From a bacterium (GTDB lineage: Bacteria > Latescibacterota > UBA2968 > UBA8231): 7,412 bases of DNA. The notes under the pieces were generated by a model. That model was not told where the DNA came from and did no database searches. It saw only the letters and a program-made list of their open reading frames with translations. The stretch lies in contig JAQCJA010000222.1 of the NCBI GenBank assembly GCA_027593305.1, positions 1 through 7,412 of the forward strand. The letters run 5' to 3'. The position numbers and the translations under genes were made by a program. Below, piece after piece: positions 1 through 5,953 of the stretch (the first letter of the stretch is position 1; every line of letters begins with the position of its first letter).

Positions 1-711
1 CGGATGTTCCCCCCTGCAGGGCCTTCCGTTGCACTCAGAGAGTCCTTCGCCGATTGCCAACTGCTCGTGGCTTCGGTTCCACGGGGGACGCAGGCGCCGG
101 ATATCTATCTCAGGAACCTGCGGTCCCTGTGCGGCAATCTGCGCATCGGTGATCCCCTGCCGGAGACGGGTCAGACTCGACACATGGTCGAACGGCTGCT
201 CGACCCATTACGAAAGGACTGTGTCCCGCCATCTTGCCTGACGCCGAGCATCCCGTTGCCCTCGGTGCTACCACGGGAGCAGCTGATTGTGCTGCATCCA
301 GGTAGCGGCGGCCGCAGCAAGTGCTGGCCACCGGCGGAGTTTGCGGCTCTGCTGGCATACCTTCAGGGCAGGGGCCACAGGACAGAAATCCTGTGGGGGC
401 CCGCAGAGGAGGCCCGTCGGGACGAATTCCCCCCGTCGTTGTCGGATCCCGCTGTGCTGCGGGCGCCGCTCACGCCCTGGGCGCTGGCTAACTACCTGGC
501 CTCCGCGCAACTCTACATTGGCAACGACACGGGCCCGGGACACGTCGCCGCCGCTGTTGGTTGTCCGACGGTCTCTCTCTTCGGGCCGACAGACCCCAAT
601 CTGTGGCGGCCACTTGGTCCATCCGGATACGTACTGCAGGCGCCGGACGGCAATCTGGCGTCACTTTCCCTGTCTCAGGTGATCGCCGCCGTCGACATCG
701 CCCTTGGATGA
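1..711 (+). CDS. Glycosyltransferase family 9 (lipopolysaccharide heptosyltransferase-type) protein, C-terminal part (5' truncated by window edge)
   Basis: This looks like the C-terminal part of a GT9 enzyme, the family that transfers ADP-heptose or related sugars to the LPS inner core at the cytoplasmic face of the inner membrane. The frame is open through the first base, so the Met codon at position 4 is probably internal; GT9 proteins are usually about 320-370 residues and only about 236 are present. Counting from that Met, the family's nucleotide-sugar-binding half is clear: HPGSGGRSKCWP at residues 98-109, then YIGNDTGPGHVAAAVGCPTV (171-190) and LFGPTDPNLWRP (192-203). GT9 members usually read IGNDSGPMHLAAA there, so the match is strong. 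The missing part is the acceptor-binding N-terminal domain. The sugar and acceptor cannot be told from this fragment; WaaF/WaaC/RfaQ-like or a non-LPS GT9 are all possible. It ends 6 bp from the convergent rlpA-like gene. Confidence 0.88.
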   Translation, partial: RMFPPAGPSVALRESFADCQLLVASVPRGTQAPDIYLRNLRSLCGNLRIGDPLPETGQTRHMVERLLDPLRKDCVPPSCLTPSIPLPSVLPREQLIVLHPGSGGRSKCWPPAEFAALLAYLQGRGHRTEILWGPAEEARRDEFPPSLSDPAVLRAPLTPWALANYLASAQLYIGNDTGPGHVAAAVGCPTVSLFGPTDPNLWRPLGPSGYVLQAPDGNLASLSLSQVIAAVDIALG

Positions 712-733
712 GGCCGCCTAGTCTGCCGCCTCA
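709..733. other. Short inverted repeat spanning the two convergent stop codons
   Basis: TGAGGC at 709-714 and GCCTCA at 728-733 form a 6-bp stem with a 13-nt loop. The element contains the TGA of the glycosyltransferase gene (709-711), the 6-bp gap, and the stop codon of the opposite gene (718-720). It is the only candidate for a shared bidirectional terminator here, but no T-tract follows on either strand and the stem is short, so termination by this element is doubtful. Confidence 0.2.
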
Positions 734-1314
734 ACGATTTCGATCATGATCTCTGCCGTGCCCTGCTGCACCATTTCGATCTCCAGGGCGGCAGCAAAGG
801 ACAGGTCGAGGATCCGTCCTTCAATGAATGGCCCGCGATCATTCACCTTGACCACCACCCACCGACCATTGGCCAGGTTCGTGACCTTGACTACGGTCCC
901 AAGCGGCAGTACACGATGGGCGGCGGTGAGTTTGTACATGTTGAAGGTTTCGCCGTTCGCAGTGTTTCGAACATGAAACTGCTTGCCATAGTATGAGGCG
1001 ACACCCACTTGGTAGGCTTTGTCTGTCGAAAGATCCTCTGAATCCACCGGATGCGCATTCTGTAGCGCCAGCACCACCGGCGGTGACTCATGCGTCGTCG
1101 TCTTCGACCCGGAGGAAGCTGTTCCTGACGGTGGCTTGACGGCCGGCAGGCCTCCATTGCGATACACAGGTGATGGCACACAGCCGGATACGAAGATCAC
1201 GCCGAGGACACCGATACACACGCAGATGTGGCCAGAGAGCGATCGCCTTGCCGGGGGGTGCCTGGCCGACAGATCACCGATCCAGCGATTCGTGGACGCC
1301 GACCGCATCGTCAC
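718..1314 (-). CDS. rlpA: RlpA-like septal/peptidoglycan-associated lipoprotein (double-psi beta-barrel)
   Basis: A 198-residue predicted lipoprotein of the RlpA family, whose studied members act on glycan strands lacking stem peptides at the septum (Pseudomonas RlpA is a lytic transglycosylase; E. coli RlpA mainly binds septal peptidoglycan). A hydrophobic stretch at residues 30-43 leads to a lipobox-like VSGC with Cys45; Val follows the Cys, so outer-membrane sorting is expected under the E. coli Lol rule. A Ser/Thr/Pro/Gly-rich linker (about 46-100) precedes the double-psi beta-barrel (about 103-193), with GVASYYGKQFHVRNTANGE (104-122), AAHRVLPLGT (131-140) and VNDRGPF (157-163). Glu122, His133 and Asp159 match the conserved proposed active-site positions. 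No C-terminal SPOR domain is present. The signal peptide n-region is unusually long (about 28 residues). The start is GTG in a GTGA overlap with the pyrD stop; an in-frame ATG lies two codons later at 1308. Last gene of the operon. Confidence 0.88.
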   Translation of the reverse strand: MTMRSASTNRWIGDLSARHPPARRSLSGHICVCIGVLGVIFVSGCVPSPVYRNGGLPAVKPPSGTASSGSKTTTHESPPVVLALQNAHPVDSEDLSTDKAYQVGVASYYGKQFHVRNTANGETFNMYKLTAAHRVLPLGTVVKVTNLANGRWVVVKVNDRGPFIEGRILDLSFAAALEIEMVQQGTAEIMIEIVEAAD

Positions 1315-1329
1315 ACGCCGAGCGTTCCC
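1311..1329 (-). promoter_or_regulatory. GTGA stop/start overlap and RBS for the rlpA-like gene
   Basis: The pyrD stop TGA (1313-1311) overlaps a GTG start (1314-1312). A purine-rich GGGA at 1329-1326, inside the end of pyrD, lies 11 nt before the GTG but 17 nt before the alternative ATG at 1308. This favours the GTG start and translational coupling to pyrD. The alternative start would shorten the protein by only two residues. Confidence 0.5.
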
Positions 1330-2222
1330 ACCAACTCACCGACCCGTGAAATGCCGGCGGCGGCGCAGTGCGACTCGATACCCGCGACGATATCGGCAGC
1401 GCCTCCGGGTTCGATGAAGGTCGCCGTGCCGACCTGAACGGCCGTGGCCCCGGTGACGAGAAACTCCAGAGCATCTTCGGCCGAGGTGATCCCCCCCAGG
1501 CCCATGATTGGCACATCTACTGCCTGATGGACCTTCCACAACAGAGCCAGAGCGACCGGTTTGATCGCCGGACCGGACAGTCCCCCGGTGATGTTACCGA
1601 GGATCGGCTTCCGTGTCCGCCAGTCGACAGCCATACCCAACAAGGTGTTGATCATGGCGATGCCATCGGCTCCCCCGTCGACGACGGCACGGGCGATGGC
1701 GGCTATATCCGTCACGTTGGGCGTCAGTTTGGCGATCACCGGGAGACGCGTCGCGGCCCGCACCGCAGCAATGACCTCGTTTGAGGCGGTCGGACTGCAA
1801 CCAAACAGCATGCCGCCGTCCTTCATGTTCGGTGACGAGATGTTCACTTCGATGCCGGCGATTCCCTCGACGTCGTCCAGGCGTGCTGCCATCTCTGCAT
1901 GGAGGGCTGCGGTTGGAGCGGCGATATTGACAATGATTTTCGTATCAAGAGCGGCCAGGTAGGGCCACTTGTCGACGATGAAACCCTGCAGACCGGGGTT
2001 CTGCAGACCGATGGAGTTCAACATGCCGGCGGCGGTCTCAACGATGCGCGGCGGTGCATTGCCCGCCCGCGGCTCTGGCGTGATCGTTTTGGTCACGATC
2101 CCTCCCAACCGGGAGAGGTCAAGAAAGGGCGCCAACTCTTCGCCATAGCCGCAGGTCCCGGAAGCCAGCAACACGGGATTGCGCAGCTCAATGCCGGCGA
2201 AATTCGTTCTCAGGTCTGTCAT
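1311..2222 (-). CDS. pyrD: Dihydroorotate dehydrogenase, class 1B catalytic subunit, with Ser at the catalytic-base position
   Basis: This is the FMN-binding catalytic subunit that oxidises dihydroorotate to orotate, step four of UMP synthesis, in the cytoplasm. At 303 residues its length and sequence follow PyrDB (Bacillus/Lactococcus type) closely: SGTCGYGEE (21-29), Lys45 in GIVTKTIT, GMLNSIGLQNPG (66-77), KLTPNV (165-170), MINTLLGM (190-197), ITGGLSGPAIKP (211-222), the phosphate-binding GLGGI (241-245) and VGTATF (264-269). The immediately upstream pyrK supports a class 1B heterotetramer passing electrons through FAD and [2Fe-2S] to NAD+. The oddity is the active-site loop: it reads NISSPNMKDGG (127-137), where class 1B enzymes have NISCPN. 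Ser130 therefore replaces the catalytic Cys; serine is the base in membrane-bound class 2 enzymes. The ATG start lies 6 nt after the pyrK TAG with only a weak purine motif (GGTAG), suggesting coupled translation. Confidence 0.96.
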   Translation of the reverse strand: MTDLRTNFAGIELRNPVLLASGTCGYGEELAPFLDLSRLGGIVTKTITPEPRAGNAPPRIVETAAGMLNSIGLQNPGLQGFIVDKWPYLAALDTKIIVNIAAPTAALHAEMAARLDDVEGIAGIEVNISSPNMKDGGMLFGCSPTASNEVIAAVRAATRLPVIAKLTPNVTDIAAIARAVVDGGADGIAMINTLLGMAVDWRTRKPILGNITGGLSGPAIKPVALALLWKVHQAVDVPIMGLGGITSAEDALEFLVTGATAVQVGTATFIEPGGAADIVAGIESHCAAAGISRVGELVGTLGV

Positions 2223-2228
2223 CGTCGT

Positions 2229-3062
2229 CTACCAGACGATCTGTCGAGCGTCAAATATCGGTCCGTCGAGGCAGACTCGGGCATAGTGGCCGTAGGGAGA
2301 AGGCAACGACTCCTTGTTGGCTCGTTCGACAACACACCCGACACACACGCCGAAACCGCATGCCATGTACTCTTCGAGGGAGGCAAAACAGGGGACCTCC
2401 CTCTCTGCGCATAGACGCGCCACGGCGGCCATCATGCCGTGTGGTCCACAGGTATAGACAATCGGGGATGACAGGGGTTCATCGAGAGCCTTCTGCAGGA
2501 GCCCAGTGACAAAGCCTGCATGCCCGAGTGTGCCATCGTCGCTGGCCCGCCTGACATCGGCGGACGCCGGTTCAAGGAGCCGATCCGGCAGATGCTTGTT
2601 TGCGGACCGTGCACCCACCAGCAGGATCGGTTCGTGCCCATGGCTGCGGAGCGAAGTGCCGAAGTAGATCAACGGCGGTACGCCGATCCCGCCGCCGACC
2701 AGGACCGGCACTGCAACTGGATCCGCACCCGGATCCGGCATCGGGAAGTGGTTGCCAAGGGGGCCTAGAAAGCCGACTTCATCTCCGGCAGCGATGTGAC
2801 GCAAGGCTGTCGTCTTGGGACCCACCTGCTCGTACAACACATCGATGGTCTGTTGTTGCACATCCACAGCGGCGACGCTCAAAGGGATGCGCAGGAAAGG
2901 GTAGACGCTCTGCTGGGACCGCGGACGCAACTGGACGAATTGCCCGGGCCGGATGGTCGTATCGGGCACCTGGAGGCGCGTCTGAAAGAACGCCTCTGCC
3001 ACCTCGGTGGTAGCCACCACCCGAACCTGCACATCTATTGCCGGCGGCGACGGTTCATTCAT
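2229..3062 (-). CDS. pyrK: Dihydroorotate dehydrogenase electron-transfer subunit (FAD, [2Fe-2S])
   Basis: PyrK passes electrons from the FMN of class 1B PyrD through a [2Fe-2S] cluster and FAD to NAD+. The 277-residue protein has the full family layout. A flavodoxin-reductase-like FAD barrel occupies about residues 9-105, with the FAD motif RIPLS (58-62) and GPKTTAL (81-87). A nucleotide-binding half follows, with LVGGGIGVPPL (121-131) and CGP (205-207). The C-terminal cluster site is MACGFGVCVGC plus ARVC, giving Cys235, Cys240, Cys243 and Cys264, all four ligands present, and a typical VCLDGPIFDA ending. The start ATG overlaps the TGA of the upstream lipoprotein gene as ATGA (3062-3059). 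The next gene, pyrD, starts 6 nt downstream. The residues seen are those of a working subunit; nothing is missing. Confidence 0.96.
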   Translation of the reverse strand: MNEPSPPAIDVQVRVVATTEVAEAFFQTRLQVPDTTIRPGQFVQLRPRSQQSVYPFLRIPLSVAAVDVQQQTIDVLYEQVGPKTTALRHIAAGDEVGFLGPLGNHFPMPDPGADPVAVPVLVGGGIGVPPLIYFGTSLRSHGHEPILLVGARSANKHLPDRLLEPASADVRRASDDGTLGHAGFVTGLLQKALDEPLSSPIVYTCGPHGMMAAVARLCAEREVPCFASLEEYMACGFGVCVGCVVERANKESLPSPYGHYARVCLDGPIFDARQIVW

Positions 3063-5953
3063 TTTGTCCGCATCTCCGTTGCGGGTTTGGGGATCGCTGA
3101 CTCGGCGCTGGCAGCTGCCGACCGGGCCGCTCCGACTGGCGGCGGCGGGGGAAACGGTATTACCAGTTCCACCCAGACGTTCAATGGCTCCTGCTTGCGA
3201 TTCTCGGCGGGGTAGTATCGATAGCCCGTAACAGCCCGAATGGCCTCGCTGGAAAAGGGTTCGTCACCGCGGAACACGCGCACACTGTCTGAGCGGCCTT
3301 CGCGCGTCACCAGCACATCGATGACGACGCTCGCCGAATCACTGCCATCGGGTGGGTATTGTGCGACCACACTGGAGCGCACCAACGGCGGCTCGACCAC
3401 GCCGAAGAAGGCCGTCGTCAGGCGCAGGTTGTTGTCGTCCGGTTCCAGGGAGATCGTCTCCAGTTGATCGACTTCGATCAATTCTGGCTCCGCCGAAGCA
3501 ATCGTCGGGAAGCGGTCGATGACGGCAAGGACGTCCGGATTGTTCCGATCGTTTCGTGTAATCTGGCGAAGGTAGTGATTGGCGGAGTCTTTCTGCGACT
3601 GCTGCAGGTGATACTGGAACAGTCGGTACTGCGGCAGCATCGAGGATGGGTTTTCTTTCAACGCCCGCCGCAGATGATCGATGGCATCCTCATAGTAGCC
3701 CTGTCGCCAGGCGACATCGCCGAGACCGGCGTGTGCGTCGCCATTGCGGCCCTGTTTTTCGTCGAGACTGGACTGATAGAGCCGTTTTGCCTGCTCAAAC
3801 TGTTCGCGTCGATGGGCACGCATGGCGAATCCAAGATACCTGCGCGACACGGATGTCGAATCCACGGAGTCCGGCTCGGCGGCAATGAAGAAAAGACGTT
3901 CCTCGGTCTTCAGGGCTGTGCCGAGGGTCTTCAGCTCCCGCTCCATCTTGGCAAGGAAGCCGTCTTTCTGCGACCGGCGGCGGCCTTCCACGAGTTCGGC
4001 ATAGGCAGTACGAGGAAAGCGGGATGCCACCGAGTCGTAACGTGCCTCTGCCCCTGCAGAATCGAATACGACATTCTCCGTCGCCCAGGCGGCAAGGTAG
4101 GCAGCGCGAGCGGCGGTGACGGTACCCGGGAAATCTCGCGTCAGCATGTCCAGCTGCGGAATCCACCGTTCGGGACGATCCGGCTCGGCGGACTTCACAT
4201 ATTCGACTTCTCGGAAGACTTCCGCCGCCTGCTCCTCGGCGGTGCGCTCAAGGGGGAGTGCCAGCAGCCGGCGAGCCGCATTGGCATGGGCGGTCGTGCC
4301 ATATTCACTGACAAGCTGCTCCAGGTACGGGCGTGCGGCGGCAGCATCGTGCAGTTGCTCGAACTGAATCCAGGCGAAGCTGTAGAGCGCGCGGGATCGC
4401 TGTGCCGATGTGGGAAAGCGGGCAGCGATGGATTGGTAGACAACGGCCGCTGAGTCGGGCAGCAGCAGCCGATCCCGGTACAGTTCAGCAACCATGAACA
4501 GGTGTTCTTCCAGGGTCGACGATCCCGTTGGTCGCTTTGGCGGCCGGCGTTGGCGGGTACGATCTGGGTCCTGCTGTTGTGCATCAACATCGCGCCAGCC
4601 GGGTCGCCGCACCAGCGGCAGCCAATGGCCGGAACTGTCGGTCTCGACGACGTAGCCCCGCAGGGCCGGTGGCAGTTCCACCACTGTACTGGCGGGGACG
4701 ACCTCGGGGTCTGCGGAAACGAGAACCTTTACGGCTGCGGTATCGATGGCGCCTGAGTCCGCGCCAGCCACCACGGGCGGCGCCATCACCTCGACGGGAT
4801 AGAGGATGGCCGCCGCTGTGGAGTCGGCGATCCAGATCTGCTCGATAAGGCCGTCAAGTTCTGCGCATGTTCCCTGGATGACATTCGCCAGCGAATCTGC
4901 GCGGGAACCACGTTTCTCCAGCGAGACTTCGGCAAAATACTCCTGAGCACGCTCACGCTGGCCCTGTTTCTGGAGATACAGCAGACCCGTTTCGTACAAT
5001 GCCATGGCCGCTACGGCGGTCTGCGGAAAATCGTCCCGCACATGCTCGAACTCTGCGAGGGCCTCCGGAAGCAGTTCGCGCTCGCGATAGTAGCGGCCGA
5101 TCAGGATCCGGGTGTCCCCTTCCCATGCACGGAACTTTCCTTGTGACAGAAGCGCCCGGTACGTCTCCAGAGCGGCGTCGGCCTCTCCTTGCAGATACTG
5201 CACGCGACCGCGATTCAGACCGGCACGATAGCGCACGGAATCCGCCGGAGAACTCTTGAGAGCCCGGTCGAAAGCTGCCATGGCACTGTCGAGGCGGGCA
5301 GGGCCACCGATATCGACGTGCACCTCGCCGATGCGCACCCATAGCTGAGATTTCAGGGGGCTCTCCGGAAAGGCCTCCAGCGTCCGACGGTATTCAACGA
5401 TTGCGCCACGTCGATCCCCTGCAGCTGTCGCCAGTTCACCGAGGTGCATACCGGCACGATCGCCGACGGCACTGCGCTCACGCACGAGATCACCAAGCAG
5501 GGCACCCGCTTCTTCCGTCTGGCCAAGGGCCAGCAGCGTCCGCCCGCGCCAGAGTCGGGCCCGGTCAAAGTATTGGCTGTCAGGGAAATTCAGTTCAAGA
5601 TCACGAAAGGAGCGCATGGCGTACTGGTAGTCGCGCTGCCAGTAGAGCGCTCGTCCCGCCACGAACATGGCGTCTTCGACCAGGTCGCTCTCGGGATACT
5701 TCTCAAGGACGATCGACGCCTTGCGAACCGCCTGGTCATACAGCGTCAGATATTGGGTGCGGTTGCGCCCGCCAACGGCACCGTCATTGCCGACTGCCTC
5801 GGCTTTGGCTCTCGCCTGTTCGGCCTGGCGAAAGTACTTCTCGGCGTTGTAGTATGAATTGAAATAGACGCAGGAGGTAGCAGATCCGATGGCTGTAACG
5901 GAGAGAAGCAGGGCAATTGACTTCATCCACCGAAACACGCGCACCTCAGTCAC
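3059..5953 (-). CDS. Large TPR-repeat lipoprotein with TonB-like C-terminal domain
   Basis: A 964-residue protein that I cannot name. Residues 10-28 form a lipoprotein-type signal (MKSIALLLSVTAIGSATSC), Cys28 being the probable lipidated residue; the lipobox ATSC lacks the usual Leu at -3. The mature N-terminus is aromatic (VYFNSYYNAEKYF). Two TPR-like arrays follow. The first (about 65-345) has around seven helical pairs, such as DYQYAMRSFRDLELNFPDS and EALAEFEHVRDDFPQTA. The second (about 480-810) has around six, the clearest being GYYEDAIDHLRRALKENP (752-769). Between them (about 375-480) is a Val/Ala/Pro-rich linker ending in the basic RTRQRRPPKRP (465-475). Residues about 852-934 resemble TonB_C: VVAQYPP, a VVIDVLVTREGRSDSVRVF strand pair, EAIRAVTGYRYYPA and ELVIPF. 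Five prolines and an Ala-rich tail end the protein. It may be an envelope scaffold loosely like SprE/PorW TPR lipoproteins (inference). Its GTG start overlaps the end of carB by 8 nt. Confidence 0.9.
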   Translation of the reverse strand: MTEVRVFRWMKSIALLLSVTAIGSATSCVYFNSYYNAEKYFRQAEQARAKAEAVGNDGAVGGRNRTQYLTLYDQAVRKASIVLEKYPESDLVEDAMFVAGRALYWQRDYQYAMRSFRDLELNFPDSQYFDRARLWRGRTLLALGQTEEAGALLGDLVRERSAVGDRAGMHLGELATAAGDRRGAIVEYRRTLEAFPESPLKSQLWVRIGEVHVDIGGPARLDSAMAAFDRALKSSPADSVRYRAGLNRGRVQYLQGEADAALETYRALLSQGKFRAWEGDTRILIGRYYRERELLPEALAEFEHVRDDFPQTAVAAMALYETGLLYLQKQGQRERAQEYFAEVSLEKRGSRADSLANVIQGTCAELDGLIEQIWIADSTAAAILYPVEVMAPPVVAGADSGAIDTAAVKVLVSADPEVVPASTVVELPPALRGYVVETDSSGHWLPLVRRPGWRDVDAQQQDPDRTRQRRPPKRPTGSSTLEEHLFMVAELYRDRLLLPDSAAVVYQSIAARFPTSAQRSRALYSFAWIQFEQLHDAAAARPYLEQLVSEYGTTAHANAARRLLALPLERTAEEQAAEVFREVEYVKSAEPDRPERWIPQLDMLTRDFPGTVTAARAAYLAAWATENVVFDSAGAEARYDSVASRFPRTAYAELVEGRRRSQKDGFLAKMERELKTLGTALKTEERLFFIAAEPDSVDSTSVSRRYLGFAMRAHRREQFEQAKRLYQSSLDEKQGRNGDAHAGLGDVAWRQGYYEDAIDHLRRALKENPSSMLPQYRLFQYHLQQSQKDSANHYLRQITRNDRNNPDVLAVIDRFPTIASAEPELIEVDQLETISLEPDDNNLRLTTAFFGVVEPPLVRSSVVAQYPPDGSDSASVVIDVLVTREGRSDSVRVFRGDEPFSSEAIRAVTGYRYYPAENRKQEPLNVWVELVIPFPPPPPVGAARSAAASAESAIPKPATEMRTK
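3063..3077 (-). promoter_or_regulatory. Ribosome binding site for pyrK inside the upstream lipoprotein gene
   Basis: GGAG at 3077-3074 lies 11 nt before the pyrK ATG (3062-3060), within the last codons of the upstream gene. With the ATGA overlap this supports the chosen start and reinitiation or coupling at this junction. Confidence 0.5.
3152..3400 (-). other. TonB-like C-terminal domain (sub-region of the TPR lipoprotein)
   Basis: Codons for residues 852-934 of the TPR lipoprotein. The order of elements fits TonB_C: a YPP motif at the domain start, two beta-strands joined by a REGR turn (VVIDVLVTREGRSDSVRVF, 876-894), a helix with EAIRAV (903-908), the YRYYPA motif (911-916) equivalent to the family's F-x-PA, and a final strand WVELVIPF (927-934). 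This is by-eye recognition; a profile search against PF03544 would settle it. Confidence 0.72.

Noticed and set aside
4..6. ATG at position 4 as the true start of the glycosyltransferase
   Set aside because: The frame is open to the edge, and the protein would lack most of the N-terminal domain found in GT9 enzymes.
2223..2228. Promoter or attenuator between pyrK and pyrD
   Set aside because: The gap is only 6 nt, with no room for a promoter or leader; translational coupling explains it better.
1899..2414. A 171-codon + strand open frame across pyrD and the end of pyrK
   Set aside because: It runs antisense to two strongly conserved enzymes and has no family motif; treated as a shadow frame.
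3359..4453. A 364-codon open frame on the + strand opposite the TPR lipoprotein gene
   Set aside because: It is antisense to a gene with clear TPR and signal-peptide features and shows no recognisable domain. Long open antisense frames are expected in GC-rich coding sequence.
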